In this document: one piece after another, positions 27,741 through 36,684 of the stretch
How the letters are laid out: every line of letters begins with the position of its first letter
Position numbering within the stretch: the stretch's first letter is position 1
NCBI GenBank assembly: GCA_009746045.1
Contig: RPFO01002008.1
Span: 2,501-46,487 of the forward strand
From: Mesostigma viride
Taxonomy: Eukaryota; Streptophyta; Mesostigmatophyceae; Mesostigmatales; Mesostigmataceae
Direction: 5' to 3'
DNA length: 43,987 nucleotides
Program-made: the position numbers and the translations under genes
The notes under the pieces: generated by a model
Seen by the model: the letters and a program-made list of their open reading frames with translations, nothing else
What the model was told of the DNA's origin: nothing
Database searches by the model: none

Positions 27741-28288
27741 CTAGCATGGCAGCAAGGAAGACATTACCCTAACATGGCATGGCCAAAGCAAAAGAGACAG
27801 AGAAGTCAATGGAGAGAGAGCTCCTAAGAACTCCTAGTAAAATTGGAAACCATGGAGGGCAAAAAACGTTCAACAACTTACGATGGGCATCGGCACATAC
27901 AGAGAAGCCCAGGTGTGCCAGGTGTAAAATAAGCGAGATTGAAGTGTCGCCTACCTCGTGGGAGACTTTTGGTATCTGGTAAACAATGAAAGCGAGTGGA
28001 AAGATGGACAACGTGAAAATAACATACAATCGACTGCAATGCATGCAAAGAGGACAGAGTCAGTAATAAAGCGCGCTGCATTCAGGCAGCGCTGAGCAAT
28101 TGAACGGTGAACAATTTCATCCGGAACGCATTGTCTACGCGACTCGATGCGACTAAACGTGGCATGCATACGCGGTCGCTGACTGAAGACATTGTGTACC
28201 TGGCTCAGCAAGGTGCGCTTGCAGCCGCTTTCTTAAATATGCCGCAGGCGCACGATGTAACGAATTGAAGTTTGCATGTAGTAACAAA
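27741..28288. other. Sequence left of the complete LTR element; no gene supported
   Basis: A 67-codon plus-strand frame (27779-27982, ATG to TAA) contains CARCKISE but no known domain. It ends with ACAAA at 28284-28288, the left copy of the target duplication. Confidence 0.4.
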
Positions 28289-28916
28289 AGTTAATATTGC
28301 CTGGCAAGCAATATTATTCTACTAAGCTACTTGGCTTGTAGAGATTCTACTTCCGGTTACTACAATCCAGAAACGGGTTCATTCTGATGAGTATTGCTCG
28401 AGATGTGAGCAAGATACTGTTCTACTACATTCTACTTGGATTCAGTGATTCTACGGTGGTTCTTCAAGTGACGCGTGGCATACGACGTCTTGTCACAGTG
28501 TACGATAGGACATTTAGTCTCCGACACTGCGGTCTATTCAATGCTATTGATTAGACGTAACAAATAGTGACAGGACTTGTGCGACAGGACACTGATGTGA
28601 CTATTTATGGATAACGAGTCGAGATCTGCTGGTCCAGAGTGAAGGACAGCAATATTGTGAGATGATCTGTCCTATCAGTCATCTGGATGTGACTGCGTCA
28701 CAATTAGTATATAACGAGCAGGACGCTGCCACTTGGTAGCACCACTTTCCCTGCACCTGTGTCCTCGCACCTTTGGCGACGGTTCTCACGTGCCTCGTGC
28801 GTTCTGTGCTGGTAGCCATAACCAGCAACGTAAACCTATTGATTAATATAACTACTTCCTCTGTAGATATTAATCAGTGCAGGCTGAACCACAGTTCAGC
28901 CACAGTTTCGTTAACT
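28289..28916 (+). repeat. 5' LTR (628 bp)
   Basis: It begins AGTTAAT and ends GTTAACT. A perfect stem AATATTGC-ctggcaa-GCAATATT (28293-28315) sits at the very start, the same place as the differently sequenced stem in the 21.2-kb LTR. TATATAA at about 28709 is a possible TATA box. TTCTAC/TCTAC motifs recur in the first 170 bp. Confidence 0.92.
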
Positions 28917-30743
28917 CGAATTACAAGCGAGTTCGTAATTTACTGATTACGGCATTGATTTCTGGTGTCGTCAAAATTTACGGTGTTGTTCCATTATAAT
29001 ATGGGAAGCACGCGTGAATTTCGTGAACCATCTCTGGAGGCGCGGTGGATCCTTCGTCAAGCCTCAATTTCAACGTCAGCGGAGCAGTGGTCGAATTTGT
29101 TATCTCGAAGGTCGTCGGCAAGCATCTACGTACGAATCGGCCTGCAGCAGGATGCGCCATATATGAACGTTAAGTTGCGCGTGCAGTGGATTTCAGTTTT
29201 ATGATCTGAATTTTACGGGAATGTTGTAGCGGACTTTTGTATTCCGTTACTGGCCTGTTTTATGTGCACGGACTTCGCAATAAAAGCTTTGGATTTTATC
29301 GTTTCAGAGCCGGGATGTTGTGCTGCGAAACTGGGTTGTGGTTTCGTGAAAATATGTTGTAGTAATTACGTATGCTATACGAAAAACGTAGTTACGAATA
29401 TGGAGTCGGTGGGGCCTGGTCCAGATTTGTTGCGATTCTGCGAATGTAATACGAAGTTTGTTTCGTGCCAGAATTGCGCAATTAGTGCAATATTTTATGT
29501 TGGCTGCTGCATGTGCGCAGTTGTGATGGACGCATTAATAAAAAATATATATATATATAATTTCGTATGCAGCGGAGTTAAGTGTTGTCACTGCGGCAAC
29601 ATTGGCATTGCTAGCAGGGCATGTCGGATATTTGTCCTATATATGTCGATGATGATTATACCAAGGTTTATGCTGTATAAATTTTCTTGTGCAGAACAAG
29701 CTCATGCTAATTAATGCGTTGGCATTATTAATGCTGCATGTTAATAACTTGTTTGCAAGGTCAATTTTGAAGGCGAAAGCGTGGCCGGGTCGGCAGCGAT
29801 GTCGCAGCAAGCGAACTGTATCGCTGAACGCAAATGAAGCGCTGATTGCGAGCGGCTGCGAGTGCTGAAGTGATCGGGCAGCTGCGAATGTCGCCAGCGA
29901 TCTGGAAAGAGCGCGAGTATCGCTGTCAAGAGCGGGAGAGAGCACAAATGTCGCAAGCGGCTGTCAGAATTTGTCGCCATCGACAATGAAGGTCTTCAAT
30001 GCAGCTGCTGAGCGTGTTGGGAGCGAAGGCTTCACCAGTGTGCAGTTGATTCATCGAGAGTGCTCAGTCGCCCGCGAGTGTCGCGAACGATTTAATGCTA
30101 TGAGCAACAACAAGTGGAGTTACTGTTGATACCTTGTTGCATGAAGAGCAGCCTGGCGTGAAGGCGCACTTACAAGCAAGGTTGTGATTTATTTGATAAT
30201 CACTTCAACAGGGTAGGTGCCCAGTGGGGAGCACCTGGATCTGCGGTCGACGCAGGGTAACATGTTATTTCTGCCATGCAAACAGGGTCATATTGCCCTC
30301 TTTGGCATTGGCAAGTGAACCGAGGTGGGTATATTAATTTAACCCAACCTGACGGATTCTGCCTTCCCTGGGCTTGCTAGGGTCCGCCAGGGAGGGGGCT
30401 AAGAGTGACCCCCCCATTACTCTGGATGAAGTTGATTTGCTCCCTGCACAGGTTGAGAGTCTCCCGCTTAAGGTTGAGAGTCCCCCTGCACAGGTTGAGG
30501 GTGCATCCATGGAGGAAGAACACAATGGGGTAGTGACTGGGTCTTCCCACGTCACCATGGTGAAAGCAGTTATACCACAAGGCAACAACGTTCCCACATG
30601 GCTCTTGGAGGTAGTTTGCGTACTCCTTCAATGTTGGAGCGTGGAAGTCCTGCCTTAGGGCAGGAGGCTCCTTTAGAGGAGGAGGATGAGGCTGATGGCC
30701 TGAATGATGCAATGGGGAGCATGGTTGTAAGTGATAGTGCTGA
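28917..30743 (+). other. Leader of the complete LTR element with gag remnant
   Basis: CGAATTACAAGC follows the LTR. No gag frame exists. At 30258-30300 the sequence ATGTTATTTCTGCCA and GGGTCATATTGCC matches the Gag zinc-knuckle DNA of the left element (24101-24140), but a frame shift and base changes break it. After this, 30360-30740 encodes Val/Glu-rich, stop-interrupted pieces, and the histidine half of the integrase zinc domain is gone. The 28960-30250 part is not similar to the other element. Confidence 0.6.
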
Positions 30744-33700
30744 TCAAAGCACATCACCTTAGCAGTAAAGCAGGTTGCTGAGGCTTGTTCCTGTAGGCTG
30801 GTTGCTCCCAAGCCTAAGAAGTCTCATGTCAGACAACCTGTGTTGCAGCCTGGATATGTACAATGTGATATCCAAGAAATCAGGAAACTGATTTTGTTGG
30901 TTGGTGTTGACAGATACACCAAGTACAAGGTGCTGGAGCTGTTGCAAGATAAATCTAAGCCATGTTTGGTGGCTGGGCTCCAGGCTATCAGATCCAGAAT
31001 GAAACCAGTGATCCAGCTGCAGTGTGATTTAGAATTTGAGTGCTGCATGGGGCATGAAGACCTCCCTGAGTTATTTGTTGTACACAGGGAGTCCCATGGC
31101 AGTCAAGGCGTGGTGGAGAGGACAATCAGAGAGCTCAAGACTATTCTGCTGACGGAGAAGAAGATTCCAAGATTGGTTCCAGCTATTATCAAGACGGCCT
31201 GGTTAAGGTCAGTTGAGGACAGATTGAATGTCAGGGCACCCATGTATGTTGGAGAGGTCCCTGTGACTCCATTATCATTGCATCTTCGGGAGCTCCCTAC
31301 TGAGGTTGAGCAAGCCTGGAAAGATAGCCTTATGTTCAAGTTTGCCAAGTTGAGGCAGAAAGACAAGGGCTGGAGTGTTCTGAAACCTGTTGTTGGCCAG
31401 AGGGTAATTGTGTGGAAAGAGCCCAAGCTTGCAGGCAAGCGTGGTAGCTGGCACCCTGGAGTAGTGACCAGGGTGGAACTAGCTGGGCACAAGTGCTGGG
31501 TGAAGATGGAGGATCCTCCCCAGAATGTGCACCGTCTGTCGTGGTCATATGTACGTCTAAGGGGTGCTGAAGCAGAGGCAGTAACTCCTGATGTGACAAC
31601 CTTGCCAGTTGGTCATGACGTCATCCCTGATCATCACGTTCCGGCTGGAAGTAATCCCCGGGTAAGTCCTGGCCAGACCCCTGGACCGGTTAACTTTCCA
31701 GATTTAGAGCAGGCAGATGTGGTCCCCTCTAGCCTCACTAAGCATAGAGGTGTGGGCCTGAAAGATGTGGTGCTGGCTATGCAAAAAGCCAAGCAAAAGC
31801 CTCGGGTGTCCAAGCTCAGCCAGTTGGGGGAGTCCGAGTGCACTGCACTAGAAGTAGATACCAATGCAGAGGTCTCAATCATGGGGTCTCAGCATACAGG
31901 GCAGCGGCAGATTGGCGAGTCTAGCTGTTCCTGGGTGTCTGACTTTAGTGGCAGGGTTCATATGAAAGTGGTAGGAGAAATCATCTTACCATTTATGGGT
32001 GTAGATGTTTCCTTCCTAGTGCTAGAAGATTACGATGGCCCTATCATTTTGGGTCAGAATTTTCTTTGCACCCCTGGAGTTGTGGTTGTATCTCATAGCC
32101 TTATTCGTAAGGGTTGGGGTAGCATTCCACTGACTAACTTCAGGGCCCTGAATCTTAATTTTTTCTCTGTGAAAGCGATCAGGAATGTGCAGTGGCCTGA
32201 GGATCAGATTCCTGTGGCTTCCAGTCTTGTGATGCCAGCTGCTCTTCATCCTAGCAGTATTGGTATTACTAAGAGATCACTGGCTGCTCATTCTCCTCTT
32301 AGCTATGATCAGCTTGTCCAGGAAATGAGTTCTCCTCTGATGTTTGAGGCCTGGAGGCTAGCATTTGCCAAGGCCCTAGAGGAGTGGTTGCAGTTTGACT
32401 GCTGTCAGCCTGTGAATGAAGTTCCTCCATACAGTACACGGTTGAAGCTCAGATTCGTCATCAAGCGGAAGGAGGTGGAGGGGGTGTCTGTTCCCCATGT
32501 GCGTCCAGTTCTTAATGAATACCGTGGTACTGGGGATCTTCTGGGCGAGGAGTTGTATACACCTGGGATGCTACATGATACATGGCGTATTTTATTGTGC
32601 CTGTATGTCGGTATGCTGAACCAGGGTGCTGATGTGTCTTCAGTTCTGCTAGATTTCAAGAGAGCATTTCTGAAGGGTGATCCCAGTGTGGCTCAGCAGG
32701 TGTGGCATTGTGAAACTCCATTTCATGTGCCAGTTCCTGTAGCCTGGCAGGCAGAGCTCCAGTCTAGCTACCTGCTGATTCTGAAGGGTCTAGAAGGTCT
32801 CAGGTCCAGTCCCATCATTTGGAGGCTCACCTTGGAAGACTTCTTGACTAAACACTGTGGGTTGAAGGTGTCATCTGTGGACCCATGTTTATTGCTGGGT
32901 AGGTGGCATGATTTACCTGTGTATGCTAGCCTGCATGGTGATGACTTGCACTTGATTGCTCCCACTAAGTGGTTGAGTCAGTTTGTGCCCATCATTAATG
33001 ATGCATTTCCTTTGGGAAAAGAATTGTGGCAGAAGCCTGGAGAGGCTGTCACGTTCTGTGGAATGCAGGCTACATTGGTTCAGGAGGGGAGTCAGTGGCT
33101 GATTAAGCTGCAGGCGGGCAATGACTACAAGAGTACCATTCTTCAATCTGTTCCAGAGGTCATGACGTCATCCATTGCACCTGAGCTGAAAGGCAAGTTG
33201 GCCTGGTATGGCAGCATTTGTGGGCCTGACATGATGGTCCATAGCAGATCCCCTGATGATGTGCTAATCCTGGAGGAGCCTTCCCAGATTATTGCACATG
33301 TTAACAAGTCTCCTGGTATTACTTTAGCTGGGATTGATTTGTCTTTGCCATTTTCCTTGGATATCTATGTTGATAGCTCCATGGATAGCAGGCAAGTTTC
33401 TAAGGTCAGAGGCAGGTCAGCTGGCTTGTTTGTGCTTCAGCAACATAGGCCTAGTCTTGTGGCCTGGTACAGTCGTCTTCAAAGAAGGGTTGCTGTGAGT
33501 TCAGATGTCTCTGAGTGCAGAGCCATTTGTGAAGGGATTCAGTCTAGTTTGTACATCAAGGAGCTGTTGCTAGCTATGGCTTCAGTGACTCCTCATACTC
33601 TTCAGCTGGAAACCTTGATCCTTTCAGATAACATGGGTATGGTCCAGTTTGTGCACAAGCAGTTGGCCAGAAGCAGAGATCTGGATTATCTCCTGTTGAA

Positions 33701-33833
33701 GGAGTTGGCAGGTCTGGTGGATATTCAACATCTTCCAGGTTCTGAGAATCCTGCTGATGCCTTGACCAAGTTGCCTCACAAGTCTGCTGAGCAATATAAG
33801 CTTCTTTACAAGCTGATGAGCTCCTCTGTGTGA
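30744..33833 (+). CDS. Retrotransposon Pol: INT, retropepsin-like segment, RT, RNase H
   Basis: A 1,029-codon frame is open from a TGA at 30741 to TGA at 33831. Integrase core: Asp (30867), LLVGVDRYTKYKVLE, Asp (31026), Glu in SQGVVERTIRELK (31116), then an SH3-like C-terminal part (VGQRVIVWKEPK, SWHPGVVTRVE, RLSWSYVRLRG). Next is a retropepsin-like stretch: ALEVDTNAEVSIMG (Asp 31857) and PIILGQNFL, with Asn where Gly is usual. Reverse transcriptase: VLLDFKRAFLKG (Asp 32652), WRLTLEDFLTK and VSSVDPCLLLG, and YASLHGDDLHLI, with HGDD (32934) in place of YVDD. RNase H: IYVDSSMDS, LVAWYSRLQRRVAVSSD, LILSDNMG, LPGSENPADALTKL, all as in Ty1/copia. There is no Met near the start, so translation presumably came from an upstream gag frame that is now broken. 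The protease position after integrase is unusual. Confidence 0.9.
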   Translation, partial: SKHITLAVKQVAEACSCRLVAPKPKKSHVRQPVLQPGYVQCDIQEIRKLILLVGVDRYTKYKVLELLQDKSKPCLVAGLQAIRSRMKPVIQLQCDLEFECCMGHEDLPELFVVHRESHGSQGVVERTIRELKTILLTEKKIPRLVPAIIKTAWLRSVEDRLNVRAPMYVGEVPVTPLSLHLRELPTEVEQAWKDSLMFKFAKLRQKDKGWSVLKPVVGQRVIVWKEPKLAGKRGSWHPGVVTRVELAGHKCWVKMEDPPQNVHRLSWSYVRLRGAEAEAVTPDVTTLPVGHDVIPDHHVPAGSNPRVSPGQTPGPVNFPDLEQADVVPSSLTKHRGVGLKDVVLAMQKAKQKPRVSKLSQLGESECTALEVDTNAEVSIMGSQHTGQRQIGESSCSWVSDFSGRVHMKVVGEIILPFMGVDVSFLVLEDYDGPIILGQNFLCTPGVVVVSHSLIRKGWGSIPLTNFRALNLNFFSVKAIRNVQWPEDQIPVASSLVMPAALHPSSIGITKRSLAAHSPLSYDQLVQEMSSPLMFEAWRLAFAKALEEWLQFDCCQPVNEVPPYSTRLKLRFVIKRKEVEGVSVPHVRPVLNEYRGTGDLLGEELYTPGMLHDTWRILLCLYVGMLNQGADVSSVLLDFKRAFLKGDPSVAQQVWHCETPFHVPVPVAWQAELQSSYLLILKGLEGLRSSPIIWRLTLEDFLTKHCGLKVSSVDPCLLLGRWHDLPVYASLHGDDLHLIAPTKWLSQFVPIINDAFPLGKELWQKPGEAVTFCGMQATLVQEGSQWLIKLQAGNDYKSTILQSVPEVMTSSIAPELKGKLAWYGSICGPDMMVHSRSPDDVLILEEPSQIIAHVNKSPGITLAGIDLSLPFSLDIYVDSSMDSRQVSKVRGRSAGLFVLQQHRPSLVAWYSRLQRRVAVSSDVSECRAICEGIQSSLYIKELLLAMASVTPHTLQLETLILSDNMGMVQFVHKQLARSRDLDYLLLKELAGLVDIQHLPGSENPADALTKLPHKSAEQYKLLYKLMSSSV

Positions 33834-34541
33834 GTTGAGCAATTCCAGTTGGAGCTTTGAGCTTGATGACTGATTGGGTGAGAAGAGCTAACATAGAGCT
33901 GGGCTCTGTTATGCTGAGAGCTGTGTTGCTCTGAGGGCAGTAATGCTCTGTGTACATATGTGTATAATACTGTATTCTATGTAATGCTCAGTCATGGAGC
34001 ATGATGTTGGTTGGGGGTTTGTCCTCAGTTTGAGGTTTGTCTCAACCAAAGGGATTTTATAGGGCAGGGTTCGATTCCCTGGGGCTGCTTAGGCGGATTT
34101 TCCCGGATTGGCTGACCCATCAACCTTGCTGGTGAGGTGGCGACAGGTCCCCCTAGTTTTGTCCCAGACAGAGGAAGGTAGTTTGTCATGTGCTTAATAT
34201 ATTTTGTGATGTGCTATTTCTCAGTCCATGGTGGGCGCCAGTTCTGATAACTATCAATGTCTACCTGATAAGGTCTTGTGGGTAACTTGTGGGGTTCCAA
34301 TCAGGAGCCATTATGGTGGTGATTCCATTTTGGTCATTATTCTGGTTAGCCACAAGCTGCTACTCCAAACACTTGGCTTTCTACTTCCAGTGGATAGGGA
34401 ATTCATTGTAATTCGTCATGGCTGAGATGTGTTGTGATCTGGTGCTTGATTAATCCCGAGCAGAGACTACAGAGAGCTGGGAGGGATGTCAAGTGCTATG
34501 CATGTTGTTTCTATATATGTGTTGCCAAGCCTAACAGCTCT
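33834..34541 (+). other. 3' UTR of the LTR element
   Basis: Non-coding; no open frame with content. GAGCTTTGAGCTTGATGA-like and TGCTGAGAGC/TGTTGCTCTGAGGG motifs give short local repeats. A possible A-rich signal is not evident. Confidence 0.5.
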
Positions 34542-34609
34542 AAAAGAAAGAAAGGGCTGGAGTTAATATGGCTGTTATGTCCAAGCTCTAAAAGAGAAGA
34601 AAGGGCTGG
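34542..34609 (+). promoter_or_regulatory. Duplicated polypurine tract before the 3' LTR
   Basis: AAAAGAGAAGAAAGGG at 34590-34605 is the expected plus-strand primer site. A near copy AAAAGAAAGAAAGGG lies at 34542-34556, followed by GCTGGAGTTAATAT, i.e. the first 9 bases of an LTR, then unrelated bases. The unit PPT-plus-LTR-start is therefore repeated about 49 bp apart. Confidence 0.75.
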
Positions 34610-35237
34610 AGTTAATATTGCCTGGCAAGCAATATTATTCTACTAAGCTACTTGGCTTGTAGAGATTCTACTTCCGGTTACTACAATCCAGAAACGGGTT
34701 CATTCTGATGAGTATTGCTCGAGATGTGAGCAAGATACTGTTCTACTACATTCTACTTGGATTCAGTGATTCTACGGTGGTTCTTCAAGTGACGCGTGGC
34801 ATACGACGTCTTGTCACAGTGTACGATAGGACATTTAGTCTCCGACACTGCGGTCTATTCAATGCTATTGATTAGACGTAACAAATAGTGACAGGACTTG
34901 TGCGACAGGACACTGATGTGACTATTTATGGATAACGAGTCGAGATCTGCTGGTCCAGAGTGAAGGACAGCAATATTGTGAGATGATCTGTCCTATCAGT
35001 CATCTGGATGTGACTGCGTCACAATTAGTATATAACGAGCAGGACGCTGCCACTTGGTAGCACCACTTTCCCTGCACCTGTGTCCTCGCACCTTTGGCGA
35101 CGGTTCTCACGTGCCTCGTGCGTTCTGTGCTGGTAGCCATAACCAGCAACGTAAACCTATTGATTAATATAACTACTTCCTCTGTAGATATTAATCAGTG
35201 CAGGCTGAACCACAGTTCAGCCACAGTTTCGTTAACT
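34610..35237 (+). repeat. 3' LTR (628 bp)
   Basis: This is the same length as the 5' LTR, and I find no difference between them by eye. It ends GTTAACT, followed by the ACAAA target duplication. Confidence 0.92.
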
Positions 35238-35722
35238 ACAAAGGCAAGAAAAGCGGTGTAGCTGGCGACCGACTACGCCATAGTAAGCTGTATCGGAGTT
35301 GGCGCTGCCGATGGCTGGAAACGGATGACCGAATCATGCTAAACTGGGGCTCCAAAAGGGCTTGTCATGCATCCTAGTGCGCCTTTTGCTTTTTTTTTCT
35401 TCAAGCATCGTGAGCATGCGGGTTTAGGGGGGCGCTTATTCTTTCACCACTATCAGTCGGCTGGACTGCAATCGGCATAGCCAGCGCAAGGTGATGCAAG
35501 GGCAGGCAAACTTTACCAGCTCGTTCAAGGCTCGTTGATGAAATTCAAACATCTAGGCGGCGCGTCTGCAACGGCTCATCGCAATTCGAATTCGCAAGCA
35601 GAACCCTCGTTACACGTGGCGCATGCAGAGATCTGCTTCGGGCGGCTTGGCGTATCTCACTGCGTCGTGACTCGAGTACATGTAGATAGTCAGCCTAGTT
35701 AGTACTCTGGGGGCCTCGAGTT
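35238..35722. other. Intergenic DNA between LTR element and satellite
   Basis: No gene seen. It includes a T9 run near 35391 and a CTCGAGTACATGTAGATAG motif near 35671 that resembles the arms of the satellite beginning at 35723. Confidence 0.4.
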
Positions 35723-36310
35723 CGGCAGTCCCCTATTCGGAAATCCCGGATCATATGTACTCCGGACTATGTACTCTTGGAGTACATAGTGTGCCACCCT
35801 ATGTACTCTTGGAGTACATAGTGTGGAGTACATAGTCACTCCTTCCTATGTAATACGGGCGTGTCTCACCGCGTCGGCAGTCCCCTATTCGGAAATCCCG
35901 GATCATATGTACTCCGGACTATGTACTCTTGGAGTACATAGTGTGCCACCCTATGTACTCTTGGAGTACATAGTGTGGAGTACATAGTCACTCCTTCCTA
36001 TGTAATGCGGGCGTGTCTCACCGCGTCGGCAGTCCCCTATTCGGAAATCCCGGATCATATGTACTCCGGACTATGTACTCTTGGAGTACATAGTGTGCCA
36101 CCCTATGTACTCTTGGAGTACATAGTGTGGAGTACATAGTCACTCCTTCCTATGTAATACGGGCGTGTCTCACCGCGTCGGCAGTCCCCTATTCGGAAAT
36201 CCCGGATCATATGTACTCCGGACTATGTACTCTTGGAGTACATAGTGTGCCACCCTATGTACTCTTGGAGTACATAGGGTGGAGTACATAGTCACACCTT
36301 CCTATGTAAT
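35723..36310. repeat. 152-bp satellite, four units, each with a nested palindrome
   Basis: The starts GGCAGTCCCCTATTCGG at 35724, 35876, 36028 and 36180 give a 152-bp period, with the fourth unit incomplete. Each unit contains arm sequences in the order forward, forward, reverse, forward, reverse, reverse. In unit 1: TATGTACTCC 35754-35763; CTATGTACTC 35767 with GAGTACATAG 35780 (3-base loop TTG); CTATGTACTC 35799 with GAGTACATAG 35812; and GGAGTACATA 35825-35834, which pairs with the first arm. This gives an outer stem enclosing two hairpins. Units differ at only a few bases. Confidence 0.9.
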
Positions 36311-36535
36311 ACGGGGGTGTAATCATATGTAATCATGTGTAATCATCGGTAAAAATCGGTAATCATTTGTCCTTTTTTGGTAATCATGTACGTGTAATCA
36401 TGTGTAATCATGTGTAATCATCGGTAAAAATCGGTAATCATTTGTCCTTTTTTGGTAATCATGTACGTGTAATCATGTGTAATCATGTGTAATCATCGGT
36501 AAAAATCGGTAATCATGTGTCCTTTTTTGGTAGTC
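36311..36535. repeat. 75-bp tandem repeat, three units (GTAATCAT-rich)
   Basis: TTTGTCCTTTTTTGG recurs at 36366, 36441 and (as GTGTCC) 36516, a 75-bp period. Within units GTAATCAT is itself repeated several times and CGGTAAAAATCGGTAATCAT is shared. It abuts the 152-bp satellite directly. Confidence 0.9.
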
Positions 36536-36684
36536 ATTTCGGTCAGGGTCACGTGTGCTTGTCTGCATGATCGATCGTCCAGACAAGCTGCACTGCCCCT
36601 AAGACCCTAACTTACACAAGATGATGGAGTAGTTTGGTGTTGAAAGGGAAGGTCGAAAGCCTGCGCTTAATGCACCACCCGTAA

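Larger units (their letters stand above)
28289..35237 (+). mobile_element. Complete LTR retrotransposon, copia-like pol, gag-defective (6.95 kb)
   Basis: 628-bp direct LTRs (28289-28916, 34610-35237) are bounded by a perfect 5-bp target duplication ACAAA (28284-28288 and 35238-35242). The LTRs appear identical by eye, indicating recent insertion. Inside are a long leader with only a trace of gag, one intact pol frame and a polypurine tract just before the 3' LTR. With no working gag it would need Gag from a relative, as known for barley BARE-2. Confidence 0.92.

Noticed and set aside
28917-28940. Standard tRNA primer binding site after the 5' LTR
   Set aside because: Neither element has TGG plus a tRNA 3'-end complement at this place. 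Only CRAATTACAA is shared, so I did not call a tRNA species.
29262-29714. 150-codon Cys-rich frame in the leader of the complete LTR element
   Set aside because: AT-rich sequence with no domain, no similarity to the related element and no coding bias; probably chance.
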